A DNA stretch of 64,000 nucleotides from CAZEPJ01 sp964514105 (GTDB taxonomy: Bacteria; Desulfobacterota; Desulfocorpusculales; Desulfocorpusculum). A model generated the notes under the pieces. The model saw only the letters and a list, made by a program, of their open reading frames with translations, did no database searches and was not told the origin of the DNA. Made by a program: the position numbers and the translations under genes. The stretch's first letter is position 1. Each line of letters opens with the position of its first letter. Of this stretch, positions 8,523-16,320 are shown piece after piece. The stretch is taken from NCBI GenBank assembly GCA_964514105.1, contig CAZEPJ010000012.1, positions 14,786 through 78,785 on the forward strand, read 5' to 3'.

Positions 8523-8927
8523 ATGACCGAGAAGGAACTCCGACCTACGGAGAAGAGACAGGCCGCGGCTGTCCAGCCTGAGGGGACGAGGGACATGCCC
8601 TACTTCTCCCCGGCCGTGGATATCTACGAGACCGAGGAGGCCCTTTTCCTGGTTGCCGACATGCCTGGGGTACAAGGCAAGGACGTGGAGATCGACCTCA
8701 AGGAGAACGCCCTGACCCTCCAGGCTCTCGTCACGCCAGTCCCCCTCGAGGGGTTCAAGCCGACGTACCAGGAGTATCGGGAGGGGAATTACTTTCGCCA
8801 ATTCATCCTCTCGGAGATCGTCGACCAGGACAAGATCAGCGCGGAGATGAACGACGGCGTCCTGCGGGTGACCCTCCCCAAGGTCCCCAAGGCGCGCCCG
8901 AGAAGGATTGGGGTCAAGTCGGCGTGA
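8523..8927 (+). CDS. Hsp20/alpha-crystallin family small heat-shock protein (second of the pair)
   Basis: A 134-residue small heat-shock protein. The alpha-crystallin domain runs from FSPAVDIYETEEALFLVADMPG through KDVEIDLKENALTLQA, FRQFILSEIVDQDKI and GVLRVTLPK, ending KPRRIGVKSA-like (ARPRRIGV). GGAGGAGGT directly before the ATG fixes the start. It has a shorter N-terminal arm than its upstream partner, and the two differ enough in sequence to suggest hetero-oligomer formation, a common arrangement for paired Hsp20 genes; this is inference. A strong hairpin terminator follows. Confidence 0.9.
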   Translation: MTEKELRPTEKRQAAAVQPEGTRDMPYFSPAVDIYETEEALFLVADMPGVQGKDVEIDLKENALTLQALVTPVPLEGFKPTYQEYREGNYFRQFILSEIVDQDKISAEMNDGVLRVTLPKVPKARPRRIGVKSA

Positions 8928-8938
8928 GGGTTTCGAGG

Positions 8939-8990
8939 GCCGGGGCCTCAGCGGCCATGGTTGGACAACGGCCGAGGCCCCGGCGTTCTT
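8939..8990 (+). terminator. Hairpin terminator after the hsp20 pair
   Basis: Perfect 11-base stem GCCGGGGCCTC (8939-8949) / GAGGCCCCGGC (8974-8984), with an inner GGCC/GGCC pairing, followed by gttctt. It lies between convergent genes (hsp20 and the CBS-domain gene). Confidence 0.65.
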
Positions 8991-9048
8991 TCCAGATGCG
9001 GTCCTGTCGCCCCTCTTCCCGCCAGCGGCCCGCAGACCCACAGCACCA

Positions 9049-9657
9049 TCAGGATACGTAGGTCACCACATCGTAGCCCTCTGCCTGAAGCATGCGGGCG
9101 ATGGGTTGGACGTTGCGCTTCTTGAGCCGAAAAAAATAGACCCGCTTCCTCTTCAGACGGTGGCCGGACATCCCCACGCTCACGATCTCGCCTCCCCGGC
9201 TCCGAATGAGGCGGGATACCTTCTCGAACGCCTCCGGATCCTCCCCCAACACCACATCGATGCGGGAGCTTGACTTCAACACCCCCATCAGCTCGATGAA
9301 CGCGGCCAGGATGTCCGCCACCGTGATGATCCCCACCAAACGGCCGTCCTTGGCCACCACGGGGAGCCCCCCGATCTTGTTGTAGTAGATGATCTTGGCC
9401 GCATCCTCGATCTGCGTCTCCGGGTTGACCGTGATGGGGTTGGCGATCATCACCTCCGGAATGCGGATCTCCTCGATGAGCGACGCCAGAAGGACCTGCC
9501 GGATATCTCCCTCCGTCACCAGGCCGATCAGCCTGCCCTGTTCGACCACGGGCAGGTGGCGGATGGAGTGCTTCTTCATCAGATCCACGCAGTACTGGAT
9601 GGTCTTGCCGGCGGTGACCGTGACCAGTTCCCTCACCATCCAATCCCCGACCTTCAT
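9049..9657 (-). CDS. CBS-domain pair protein with C-terminal ACT-like domain (AcuB-like)
   Basis: A 202-residue cytoplasmic protein with two CBS motifs: MVRELVTVTAGKTIQYCVDLM...RHLPVVEQGRLIGLVTEGDI (about 7-55) and MIANPITVNPETQIEDAAKII...LPVVAKDGRLVGIITVADI (about 72-125). The C-terminal 70 residues (starting SSRIDVVLGEDPEAFEKVSR) resemble an ACT-type regulatory fold. CBS pairs bind adenine nucleotides or SAM and sense energy state. The AcuB-like architecture is common in deltaproteobacteria, but the regulated target is unknown. The ATG at 9657 has GGGGAGGT upstream; earlier in-frame starts overlap the cutA end region and lack support. Confidence 0.85.
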   Translation of the reverse strand: MKVGDWMVRELVTVTAGKTIQYCVDLMKKHSIRHLPVVEQGRLIGLVTEGDIRQVLLASLIEEIRIPEVMIANPITVNPETQIEDAAKIIYYNKIGGLPVVAKDGRLVGIITVADILAAFIELMGVLKSSSRIDVVLGEDPEAFEKVSRLIRSRGGEIVSVGMSGHRLKRKRVYFFRLKKRNVQPIARMLQAEGYDVVTYVS

Positions 9658-9689
9658 GGTGTCTACCTCCCCAAAAACGCCGGGCCCGT

Positions 9690-10139
9690 TCAATCCCCCT
9701 CAGCCCGGATTCCATGCACCCCCTGTGACGGCGCCGGCTCCACACCCTGCGCCCCCGAGGTCTCATCGAGGACCCAGGAGAGATAGTCACGGCTGCCCCA
9801 TTGGACGGGCAGCGCCACGATCTCCGGAACCTCGTACGGGTGAAGGGCCCGGATCCGCTCTTGGAGGCGCTCCAGGCATCCCTGGCGTGTCTTGATCCAG
9901 AGGGCGCTCTCTCTTTCGTCGCAAAGCGCCCCCTTCCATCGATACACGGAACGAACGGACGGGGCGAGGTTGACGCAGGCCGCCAAGCGCTCTTGCACCA
10001 GTGCCTTGGCCAGTTCGGCTCCGACCTCTTCGTTGGGGGCCGTCACGAGGACCAGCCACACCGCCTCCAGGGCCCTGTCTCGTCCCGCCTTGGGACCATC
10101 AACGCTCCCCACCGCGCACTCTCCTCCCGGCGCAACCAT
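9690..10139 (-). CDS. cutA: Divalent-cation tolerance protein CutA
   Basis: Small trimeric ferredoxin-fold protein of the CutA1 family, 149 residues (the N-terminal 27 are unconserved). The family motifs are all present: VLVTAPNEEVGAELAKALV, ERLAACVNLAPSVRSVYRWKG, ESALWIKTRQ, HPYEVPEIVALP and YLSWVLDET. It is linked genetically to copper tolerance in E. coli, though the mechanism is unclear. The ATG at 10139 has AGGA seven bases upstream. An internal GTG at 10112 with GGAGGAG is an alternative that would remove most of the unconserved leader. It lies 32 bases upstream of the CBS gene and may be co-transcribed. Confidence 0.88.
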   Translation of the reverse strand: MVAPGGECAVGSVDGPKAGRDRALEAVWLVLVTAPNEEVGAELAKALVQERLAACVNLAPSVRSVYRWKGALCDERESALWIKTRQGCLERLQERIRALHPYEVPEIVALPVQWGSRDYLSWVLDETSGAQGVEPAPSQGVHGIRAEGD

Positions 10140-10460
10140 ACGGCGATCCTAACACACTTCCTCCGAGCTTCCAAACGCCTCTTCACCCCCGGGGCGGCAA
10201 TGGCCCCCTGTGCCCGCCTCCCGGCGGGGGGGATGGCGGGCGCATTCCGCCCTTCCCTGGGATGCCGCAAGGGCCACCCAGGGCCCCATCTGCCCCGCAT
10301 CAGGCGGGATTGCCCTCGTCCGCCCCTTGGTGCAGCGTATTCGCGCGTCGCACCAGACGCCCCGCCTTTGGCTGCTTTCGCCCCTCTCGGTCCTTCATTC
10401 CAGACCATCTCCTCGCGCTTGCTCCGGCCGGTTCAGGAGGATCCTGCTCGGCCTGCTGCC
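10140..10460. other. Intergenic region upstream of tatBC and cutA (divergent), no gene seen
   Basis: GC-rich divergent spacer. Several short overlapping frames exist on both strands, but none has a recognisable domain. Its right end leads into the tat promoter at 10461. Confidence 0.45.
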
Positions 10461-10489
10461 TTGACAGCCCAGGGGACACGCCGTAAGAT
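10461..10489 (+). promoter_or_regulatory. Sigma-70 promoter for tatBC
   Basis: Perfect TTGACA (10461-10466), 17-base spacer, TAAGAT (10484-10489), about 70 bases before tatB. Confidence 0.68.
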
Positions 10490-10557
10490 ACAAAGGTCTA
10501 ACTTACCGAGATTTCAAGTGTCTCTGGAAATCGCGGATCGCCGCCATGGGAGCCGGG

Positions 10558-10893
10558 ATGTTCGATGTGGGCATGCAAGAACTCCTCGTCGTCTTCGTCG
10601 TCGCCTTGGTGTTCATCGGCCCCCGACGGCTCCCCGAAATCGCCAGATCCCTGGGAAAGCTCATGGCGGAACTTCGCCGCGCGGGCGAGGAACTCAAGGG
10701 ACAGATCGACCTGGAAGCAATGATGCAGGAACGGGAGGAGTCGCCCGGGACCAGGGAGAACCCATACGGGGGGGAAGCCGCATGGCGCGCGCAAGGCAGT
10801 GGCGCCGAGGCGGAGCCCCCCGGGCCAGACGGAACCACACAGACCGATCATGCGCCTGTTCAAGAGAAAGATCCCGAGAAGACTCAAGCCTGA
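10558..10893 (+). CDS. tatB: Sec-independent translocase subunit TatB (TatA/B family)
   Basis: Membrane component of the twin-arginine export system for folded proteins. The 111-residue product starts MFDVGMQELLVVFVVALVFIGPRRLPE, the TatB-type N-terminus with Glu8 in the transmembrane helix, the GP hinge, then a long amphipathic helix (IARSLGKLMAELRRAGEEL) and a flexible Pro/Gly/Glu-rich tail. The second ATG (10558), five bases after GGAG, is chosen because it gives the canonical MFD start. The ATG at 10546 is an alternative. The 3' end overlaps tatC by 44 bases. TatA proper is not in the window. Confidence 0.87.
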   Translation: MFDVGMQELLVVFVVALVFIGPRRLPEIARSLGKLMAELRRAGEELKGQIDLEAMMQEREESPGTRENPYGGEAAWRAQGSGAEAEPPGPDGTTQTDHAPVQEKDPEKTQA

Positions 10894-11674
10894 CGAGAAG
10901 GTATCCTTTCTCGAGCACCTTGAGGAACTTCGCTATCGGATCATCGTGTGTCTCATCTCGGTGGGGATCTTCACGGCCGGGGCCTACGTCTTCAAGGAGG
11001 GACTGCTCAAGTTTCTGGCCACCCCCTTGCTGGAGGTGCTTCCGCCCGGCAACCAGCAGCTCATCTTCACGGGGCTTCTGGAGGCGTTCATGGTCTACCT
11101 CAAGGCCTCCTTCTTCGCAGGGATCATGCTCTCGGCCCCCGTGGTGTTTTACCAGATCTGGGCCTTCATCTCTCCGGGCCTGTATGCCCGGGAGCGCCAG
11201 ATGGCCCTCCCCTTCATCGTGGTGGCCAGTCTGTTCTTTCTGGGCGGAGCGGTCTTCGGGTACTACGTGGTCTTCCCCTATGGATTTCAGTTCTTCGTGG
11301 GCTTCAGCGGGGAATTCATCAAACCCCTGCCCTCCATGAAGGAGTACCTCAGCTTCTCCACGTTTCTCCTCTTGTCCTTCGGCATCGTCTTCGAGCTCCC
11401 CATCTTCATTTTCTTCCTGGCCAAGCTCGGCATTGTCGATCCCAGGATCCTTCGACGGGGTCGCAAGTACGCGGTACCCATCATCTTCATCGTGGCAGCC
11501 ATCCTCACCCCAGGCCCGGACCCCATCTCCCAGTGCCTCATGGCTTTGCCCCTCTGGATTCTGTACGAGCTGGGCATCTGGGTCTCCATCCTTTTCGGCA
11601 AGAAGAAGGACGAGGAAGCACAGGAAAAAGACGTAGACGATGTCCCCGGGAAGGGGGAGGGCCCTCCGGCCTAG
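10850..11674 (+). CDS. tatC: Sec-independent translocase subunit TatC
   Basis: Polytopic receptor for twin-arginine signal peptides. The 274-residue product has the cytoplasmic N-terminal signature SFLEHLEELRYRI with the conserved Glu in LEEL, then about six membrane segments. Family motifs follow: YQIWAFISPGLYARER, FGIVFELP and AAILTPGPDPISQ. The start ATG lies inside the tatB reading frame in another phase, a 44-base overlap implying translational coupling. The C-terminal tail is charged (KKKDEEAQEKD). It is convergent with the reductase gene of the ceramide cluster. Confidence 0.94.
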   Translation: MRLFKRKIPRRLKPDEKVSFLEHLEELRYRIIVCLISVGIFTAGAYVFKEGLLKFLATPLLEVLPPGNQQLIFTGLLEAFMVYLKASFFAGIMLSAPVVFYQIWAFISPGLYARERQMALPFIVVASLFFLGGAVFGYYVVFPYGFQFFVGFSGEFIKPLPSMKEYLSFSTFLLLSFGIVFELPIFIFFLAKLGIVDPRILRRGRKYAVPIIFIVAAILTPGPDPISQCLMALPLWILYELGIWVSILFGKKKDEEAQEKDVDDVPGKGEGPPA

Positions 11675-11743
11675 GGAGGCTCGCCGCGATGGCCGAGGCG
11701 CGTCCGCGGCCCCCGGGGGCGGCCCTTTTGCCCTCTCATCGGG

Positions 11744-12724
11744 TCAAAGCCACCCATTCTCCAGGTACCAGCGATAGGTCTCGCGGAACCCATCCTCCAG
11801 ACAGATACTGGGCGAGAACCCCAGGGATCTGACCGCGTCGCCGATATCGCACGTCCAGCCGGATTGGCGCATCTCACGAAGCTTCTCACGGTTCAGCAGC
11901 GGCGGTATGCCCCGCAGGCCGCTCAACCATTCCGCTCCCACCGCCGCCACCCAGGCGCCCCAGACCGGCAGCCGCAGGTGCCGGGCCTTGACCCCGAGGA
12001 CCCGCTCCAGGACCCCCGCCACCTGGGGCCAAGTGCGGTTTTCCCCATCGGACAGAAAGAACACGGATCCCGAGGGCACCTCTCGGTCCGCGGCCAGGAG
12101 GATCCCTTCCGCCAGATCCCGCACATGGATGAGGCACATGTGGGGGCCATCGCTCCCCACGGTGAGGTTCCAGCCCTTCTTCATGAGGCGGAACACGCTC
12201 AGGAAATCCCGGTCGCGAGGCCCGTATACGGCCGTGGGTCGAACCACGACCACATGGAGCCGATGGGCATACGCCCCGGCGATCTGCTCCGCCTCGAGCT
12301 TGCTTCGCCCGTAGTGGCTCACCGGGCAGCCTGGTTCCCATGGGTCCCTTGGACGAAGGGGGGAGCACGGACCCCACGCCGCAAGCGAACTCACCAGGAC
12401 GATTCGGTCCGGTGGACGGGCCTGCCTCAGGCACGCATCCAGCAGATGCCGAGTCCCCTGGGCGTTGATGCGGGCATATGCACCGTACCCCCTGGCCTTG
12501 GTGACCCCGGCTGCATGAATGACCCACTGGACTTCGCGGCAGGCATCGATCAGCCCTTGGGGCTGCTCCACATCCCCCCAGGCCCATTCCAGAGGAAGGT
12601 GTCGGATCCAGCGCAGGTCGCTGGTCTTCCTCGCCAGCACCCGCACCTGATGCCCCTTCCCGACCAATGTCTCGGCCAGGTGACTCCCGACGAATCCGGT
12701 GGCTCCGGTCACCAGCACGCGCAT
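11744..12724 (-). CDS. NAD(P)-dependent epimerase/reductase, candidate ceramide reductase (CerR-like)
   Basis: Extended short-chain dehydrogenase/reductase, 326 residues. The nucleotide-binding motif GATGFVGSHL begins at residue 7, and the catalytic YxxxK is Tyr138/Lys142 (in SHYGRSKLEAE) with Ser112/113 upstream. It is divergent from, and shares a promoter region with, a serine palmitoyltransferase-type gene, which is followed by a ceramide synthase-type GNAT gene. In Caulobacter an epimerase-family protein, CerR, reduces the 3-keto group in this pathway. The assignment here is by context plus fold and so is inference. The ATG at 12724 is close behind GGGGGAG. The fallback is a sugar-nucleotide or sterol/isoprenoid epimerase/reductase. 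Confidence 0.68.
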   Translation of the reverse strand: MRVLVTGATGFVGSHLAETLVGKGHQVRVLARKTSDLRWIRHLPLEWAWGDVEQPQGLIDACREVQWVIHAAGVTKARGYGAYARINAQGTRHLLDACLRQARPPDRIVLVSSLAAWGPCSPLRPRDPWEPGCPVSHYGRSKLEAEQIAGAYAHRLHVVVVRPTAVYGPRDRDFLSVFRLMKKGWNLTVGSDGPHMCLIHVRDLAEGILLAADREVPSGSVFFLSDGENRTWPQVAGVLERVLGVKARHLRLPVWGAWVAAVGAEWLSGLRGIPPLLNREKLREMRQSGWTCDIGDAVRSLGFSPSICLEDGFRETYRWYLENGWL

Positions 12725-12760
12725 GGACTCCCCCTGATTCCTCATCAGCCCTGCCAGCCG

Positions 12761-12789
12761 TTGACAACGGGAGGGGCTTTGAATAGAAT
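12761..12789 (+). promoter_or_regulatory. Near-consensus sigma-70 promoter for the serine palmitoyltransferase-type gene
   Basis: TTGACA (12761-12766), exactly 17 bases, TAGAAT (12784-12789). This is one of the best promoter matches in the window, in the spacer between the divergent reductase and PLP-enzyme genes. Confidence 0.72.
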
Positions 12790-12938
12790 TCCCAAGTCCT
12801 TGGGCCGAACAACAGGCCAGGCCCATCGGATCATCCGACGCCCCCCGGCCTTTGCCTTTCCATAGTGACCGAGAACGGAGCGGGATGACAAGATATCAAA
12901 GCACATGTCTTGCACGCCCCGACGTGAGGAGTCAAGGA

Positions 12939-14123
12939 ATGGATCTGTTCCAAAAGTGCTGGAAGTTCACCCAGGCTGCCGATGCCCGGGCGGCCGGCTA
13001 CTATCCCTTCTTCACCCCCATCGAGTCCCAGCAGGACACGCAAGTGACGCTTGGAGGCCGAAGCGTCATCATGATCGGCTCCAACAACTACCTGGGGCTG
13101 ACCACGCACCCCAAGGTGCGGGAGGCGGCCCTCGACGCCATCAAGCGATTCGGCACCAGTTGCACGGGGTCGCGCTTTCTCAACGGGACCATCACCCTTC
13201 ACGTCGAGCTGGAAGAACGGTTGGCTCGATTCACCCAGAAGGAAGCCGCCCTGGTATTCAGCACGGGCTTCCAGACCAATCTCGGGACCATCTCGGCCCT
13301 GGTGGGGCGACACGACGCGGTGATCATCGATTACGACGACCACGCGAGCATCGTCGATGGGTGCCAGCTCTCCCTGGGGAAGACGGTTCGGTTCAAGCAC
13401 AACGACATGGCCAGCCTGCGCAGGGCCCTCCGGTCGGTGGACTCCCGCGCGGGCAAGCTGGTGGTCGTCGACGGCGTCTTCAGCATGGAGGGCGACATAG
13501 CCCCCCTGCCCGAGATCGCGTCGATCTGCCAGGCGGACGGCGCCCGACTCATGGTGGACGACGCCCACGGCATCGGCGTCATGGGCACCAATGGAAGCGG
13601 CACGAGCTCCCATTTCGGTCTGTCCGACGAGGTGGACGTGATCATGGGCACCTTCAGCAAGTCCTTCGCCTCTCTGGGGGGGTTCATCTCGGCCAAGGCC
13701 CAGGTCATCGATTACATCAAGCACTCGGCTCGGGCCCTCATGTTCAGCGCCTCCATGACCCCGGCCTCCATCGCCGCGTGCATCGCCGCCTTGGACGTCA
13801 TGGAGGGAGAGCCGGAGCGGAGGGAACGTCTGTGGGAAATCACCCGGCGAATGCATCGGGAATACCGCACCCTGGGCTTTGATATCGGACGAAGCGAGAC
13901 CCCCATCATCCCCATTATCCTCGGGGAGGATCTGAGGGTCTTCGCCTTCTGGAAGCGACTCATCGAGGAGGGGGTCTTCGTCAACCCGGTGCGCAGCCCG
14001 GCGGTTCCGGTGGGTCGCGGCCTCCTGAGAACCAGCTACATGGCCACGCACACCGATGAACAGTTGGATCGGGTTCTGGAGATATTCCGTAAGGTGGGAA
14101 GGGAACTGGGGGTCATCTCGTAG
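12939..14123 (+). CDS. spt: Serine palmitoyltransferase-type PLP enzyme (alpha-oxoamine synthase family)
   Basis: Expected to condense serine with an acyl thioester to 3-ketosphinganine, the first step of sphingolipid synthesis. The 394-residue product is a complete fold-type I alpha-oxoamine synthase: SNNYLGLTTHPKV (about 48-60), FGTSCTGSRFLNG, the PLP-stacking His135 in DDHASIVDG, VDDAHGIGVMG (about 206-215) and the PLP lysine in GTFSKSFASLGG (Lys241). Glycine C-acetyltransferase and AONS are sister enzymes. SPT is favoured because the next gene is a ceramide synthase-type GNAT and a CerR-like reductase is divergent. GAGGAG upstream supports ATG 12939; ATG 12885 (after GGAGCGGG) is an in-frame alternative adding 18 residues. 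Confidence 0.8.
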   Translation: MDLFQKCWKFTQAADARAAGYYPFFTPIESQQDTQVTLGGRSVIMIGSNNYLGLTTHPKVREAALDAIKRFGTSCTGSRFLNGTITLHVELEERLARFTQKEAALVFSTGFQTNLGTISALVGRHDAVIIDYDDHASIVDGCQLSLGKTVRFKHNDMASLRRALRSVDSRAGKLVVVDGVFSMEGDIAPLPEIASICQADGARLMVDDAHGIGVMGTNGSGTSSHFGLSDEVDVIMGTFSKSFASLGGFISAKAQVIDYIKHSARALMFSASMTPASIAACIAALDVMEGEPERRERLWEITRRMHREYRTLGFDIGRSETPIIPIILGEDLRVFAFWKRLIEEGVFVNPVRSPAVPVGRGLLRTSYMATHTDEQLDRVLEIFRKVGRELGVIS

Positions 14124-14185
14124 GAGGCCCTCCCGAGCAGGCGGCGCTCAAGCCCCCTGCCTTGTCTGGTCGAGCCCAACGAACC

Positions 14186-15310
14186 GTGTCCGAGCCCGCC
14201 ATCCATCTGGAGACCGTCCAAACACGGGCCCAACGGAACGCCTTTGTCAAGCTCCCGTGGGCCATCTACGCCGGGGATCCCCTGTGGGTTCCCCCGTTGC
14301 TCATGGAGAGAAAAGCCTTCATCGACCCGAGGAAGAACCCTTTCTTCCAGCACGCCGACGTCGCCCTCTTCCTGGCCCGGCAACGGGGTCGCGCCGTCGG
14401 GAGGATCGCGGCCGTCGTCAACCACAACCACAATCGCTTTCACCAAGAGCGGACCGGTTTTTTCGGATTGTTCGAGTGCGTGGATGACCGGCGCGTGGCC
14501 CATGCCTTGCTGGACAGGGCCTCCGCATGGCTCAGGGACAAAGGCATGGACGTCATGCGGGGCCCCGCCAGCTTCTCTACCAACGAGGAGGTCGGCCTGC
14601 TGGTGGAGGGGTTTCACGAAAGCCCCATGATCCTGATGCCGTATAACCCCCCGTACTATGGCCCGATTCTGGAGGAATACGGGCTGGTCAAGTCCAAGGA
14701 CCTCCACGCCTTCATCCGCACCGACGATGAAGGCATGCCCGAGCGCCTCTACCGCATCGCGGACAAGATCAGGGAGCGGGGCAAGTTTCGCGTCCGAAAA
14801 CTGGATATGCGGAACCTTCGGGAGGAAATCCTGCGCTTCAAGGCGGTGTACGAATCGGCCTGGGAGAGAAACTGGGGATTCGTCCCCATGACCGAGGCCG
14901 AAATCGACCACATGGCCAAGGAACTCAAGCAGATCCTGGACCCTGACCTGGTGTTCTTCGTGGAGACCGAAGGCCGCATAGTCGGGTTCTCGCTCACCCT
15001 CCCGGATATCAACCAGGCCCTCCGGCGGATCAACGGACGGCTCTTTCCCCTGGGACTCCTCAAGCTTCTCTACTATTCGAGGAAGATCAACCAGGTGCGG
15101 GTTCTGCTCCTGGGCGTGGCTCCCGGGTACCGAAAGCTGGGCATCGACGGGGTGCTCTATCTCGAGACATTCCGGGAGGGAACCAAGAAGGGATATCACC
15201 GGGGGGAGTTCTCCTGGATCCTGGAGGATAACGAGGCCATGGCCCGCCCATTGGAGGCCATGGGAGCCAAGCGGTACAAGATCTACCGGGTCTACGACCT
15301 CTCCCTCTGA
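14186..15310 (+). CDS. GNAT-superfamily N-acyltransferase, candidate bacterial ceramide synthase
   Basis: A 374-residue GNAT-fold protein of the long type. It opens with FVKLPWAIYAGDPLWVPPL, followed by KNPFFQHADVALFLARQRGRAVGRI, GPASFSTNEEVGLLVEGF and the C-terminal GNAT core LLGVAPGYRKLGIDGVLY. Proteins of this architecture include the bacterial ceramide synthase described in Caulobacter, which N-acylates the sphingoid base. Position 62 bases after the SPT-type gene supports the same role, but catalysis is inferred. No strong ribosome site is visible. A GTG at 14186 gives the usual short leader; a TTG at 14162 is an alternative. Its 3' end overlaps the convergent PAP2 gene by 19 bases. Confidence 0.7.
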   Translation: MSEPAIHLETVQTRAQRNAFVKLPWAIYAGDPLWVPPLLMERKAFIDPRKNPFFQHADVALFLARQRGRAVGRIAAVVNHNHNRFHQERTGFFGLFECVDDRRVAHALLDRASAWLRDKGMDVMRGPASFSTNEEVGLLVEGFHESPMILMPYNPPYYGPILEEYGLVKSKDLHAFIRTDDEGMPERLYRIADKIRERGKFRVRKLDMRNLREEILRFKAVYESAWERNWGFVPMTEAEIDHMAKELKQILDPDLVFFVETEGRIVGFSLTLPDINQALRRINGRLFPLGLLKLLYYSRKINQVRVLLLGVAPGYRKLGIDGVLYLETFREGTKKGYHRGEFSWILEDNEAMARPLEAMGAKRYKIYRVYDLSL

Positions 15311-16320
15311 GAGGCCCTTCCGTACCCCCCCCTGTTGGCCAGCCGCTCGCCTTCTTCCCCGGGGGGCCGGATCAACTGCCGGCCGGGGATGACGCAGCCA
15401 AGGGCCTGGGCCCTGGCATCGACCGCGCCCGACTCCACGACGCGTCGCAGGGCACGGGCGATCCAACCGGACGCCAGAGCCAGGATCACGCCGGACAACA
15501 CATCCACCACGTAATGATAGCGCAGGTACACGGTGCTGACCACGAGGCACGAGACCACCACCAGGTACGGCAGGAAGGCCCCGGGCCTGTATCGCCGGGC
15601 ACAGTAAAGGACCATCAGGCTCACGCCCACGTGTCCGCTGGGGAACGCGTCCCGCTGGATCAACTCCAGACTGTCCAGGCCGCCCCGCAGCCAGTGGGTG
15701 AGCCAGATGCCTTCCAGCTCGCCGCCCTGGAGAGCCGCCAGCTCGAAGCGCGGCCCCAGCGCCGGGAAGGCGAAGTATGCCAGGTAAGAGACATAGAACG
15801 TTGTCACTACCCCCACCAGCGTGGCCTGGAATCCCTCCATGTCGCGCGCCCTCCAGAGGAGGATTCCCAGGATGATGGGGAGAAAATAGAAGCTGGTGTA
15901 CACGACCTGCAGGAACTCCGTGAGCCAGGGCGTCGTCCATCGTTCCAGCCACACCGTGGGGTGAACCCCCAGGAGCGCGTGGTCCCACTGAATGAGAATC
16001 GGATCCATGTCCACGGGATTGATGGGGTGCACGAGGTAGTGCAGCTCCCGGAAGGCCATGGGGATGCTCAGGACATGGTACCAGTTGCGGGCCTGGATCC
16101 ATGGGCGCACGGGCCGTGCCGCGGCTTTGCGAATCAGAAAAAGGATCTCTGCGCCCCAGAGCAGGTGCACGAGGGGATAGATCCACGCGTGCTCCACGCG
16201 ACGGTGAAACAACAGAACCAGCGCCGTCAGGCAGATCAGATACGCCAGGGTGACGACGTCGTCGGCCCGAAGCCCCATCCTCCAAGTGCTCTTGGCAGTT
16301 GGACCATGACCTTCAAGCAC
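15292..16320 (-). CDS. PAP2-superfamily membrane protein, Aur1/inositol-phosphotransferase-like
   Basis: Multi-spanning membrane protein (342 residues, at least six hydrophobic segments) with PAP2 catalytic motifs: FPSGHVG (about 226-232) and RYHYVVDVLSG (Arg267, His269, Asp273). The spacing and the FAFPALGPRFEL stretch upstream resemble the Aur1/Ipt1-like branch, whose eukaryotic members transfer inositol phosphate to ceramide. Placement against the ceramide synthase-type gene suggests head-group transfer to, or dephosphorylation of, sphingolipid intermediates; this is inference. The GTG start at 16320 overlaps the upstream stop and has AAGGAGG 13 bases away. An internal ATG at 16278 is an alternative. 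Confidence 0.72.
   Translation of the reverse strand: MLEGHGPTAKSTWRMGLRADDVVTLAYLICLTALVLLFHRRVEHAWIYPLVHLLWGAEILFLIRKAAARPVRPWIQARNWYHVLSIPMAFRELHYLVHPINPVDMDPILIQWDHALLGVHPTVWLERWTTPWLTEFLQVVYTSFYFLPIILGILLWRARDMEGFQATLVGVVTTFYVSYLAYFAFPALGPRFELAALQGGELEGIWLTHWLRGGLDSLELIQRDAFPSGHVGVSLMVLYCARRYRPGAFLPYLVVVSCLVVSTVYLRYHYVVDVLSGVILALASGWIARALRRVVESGAVDARAQALGCVIPGRQLIRPPGEEGERLANRGGYGRASQRERS

Noticed and set aside
14162..14185. TTG at 14162 as the start of the ceramide synthase-type gene
   Set aside because: No ribosome site supports it, and the GTG at 14186 gives the more usual short leader. It remains an alternative.
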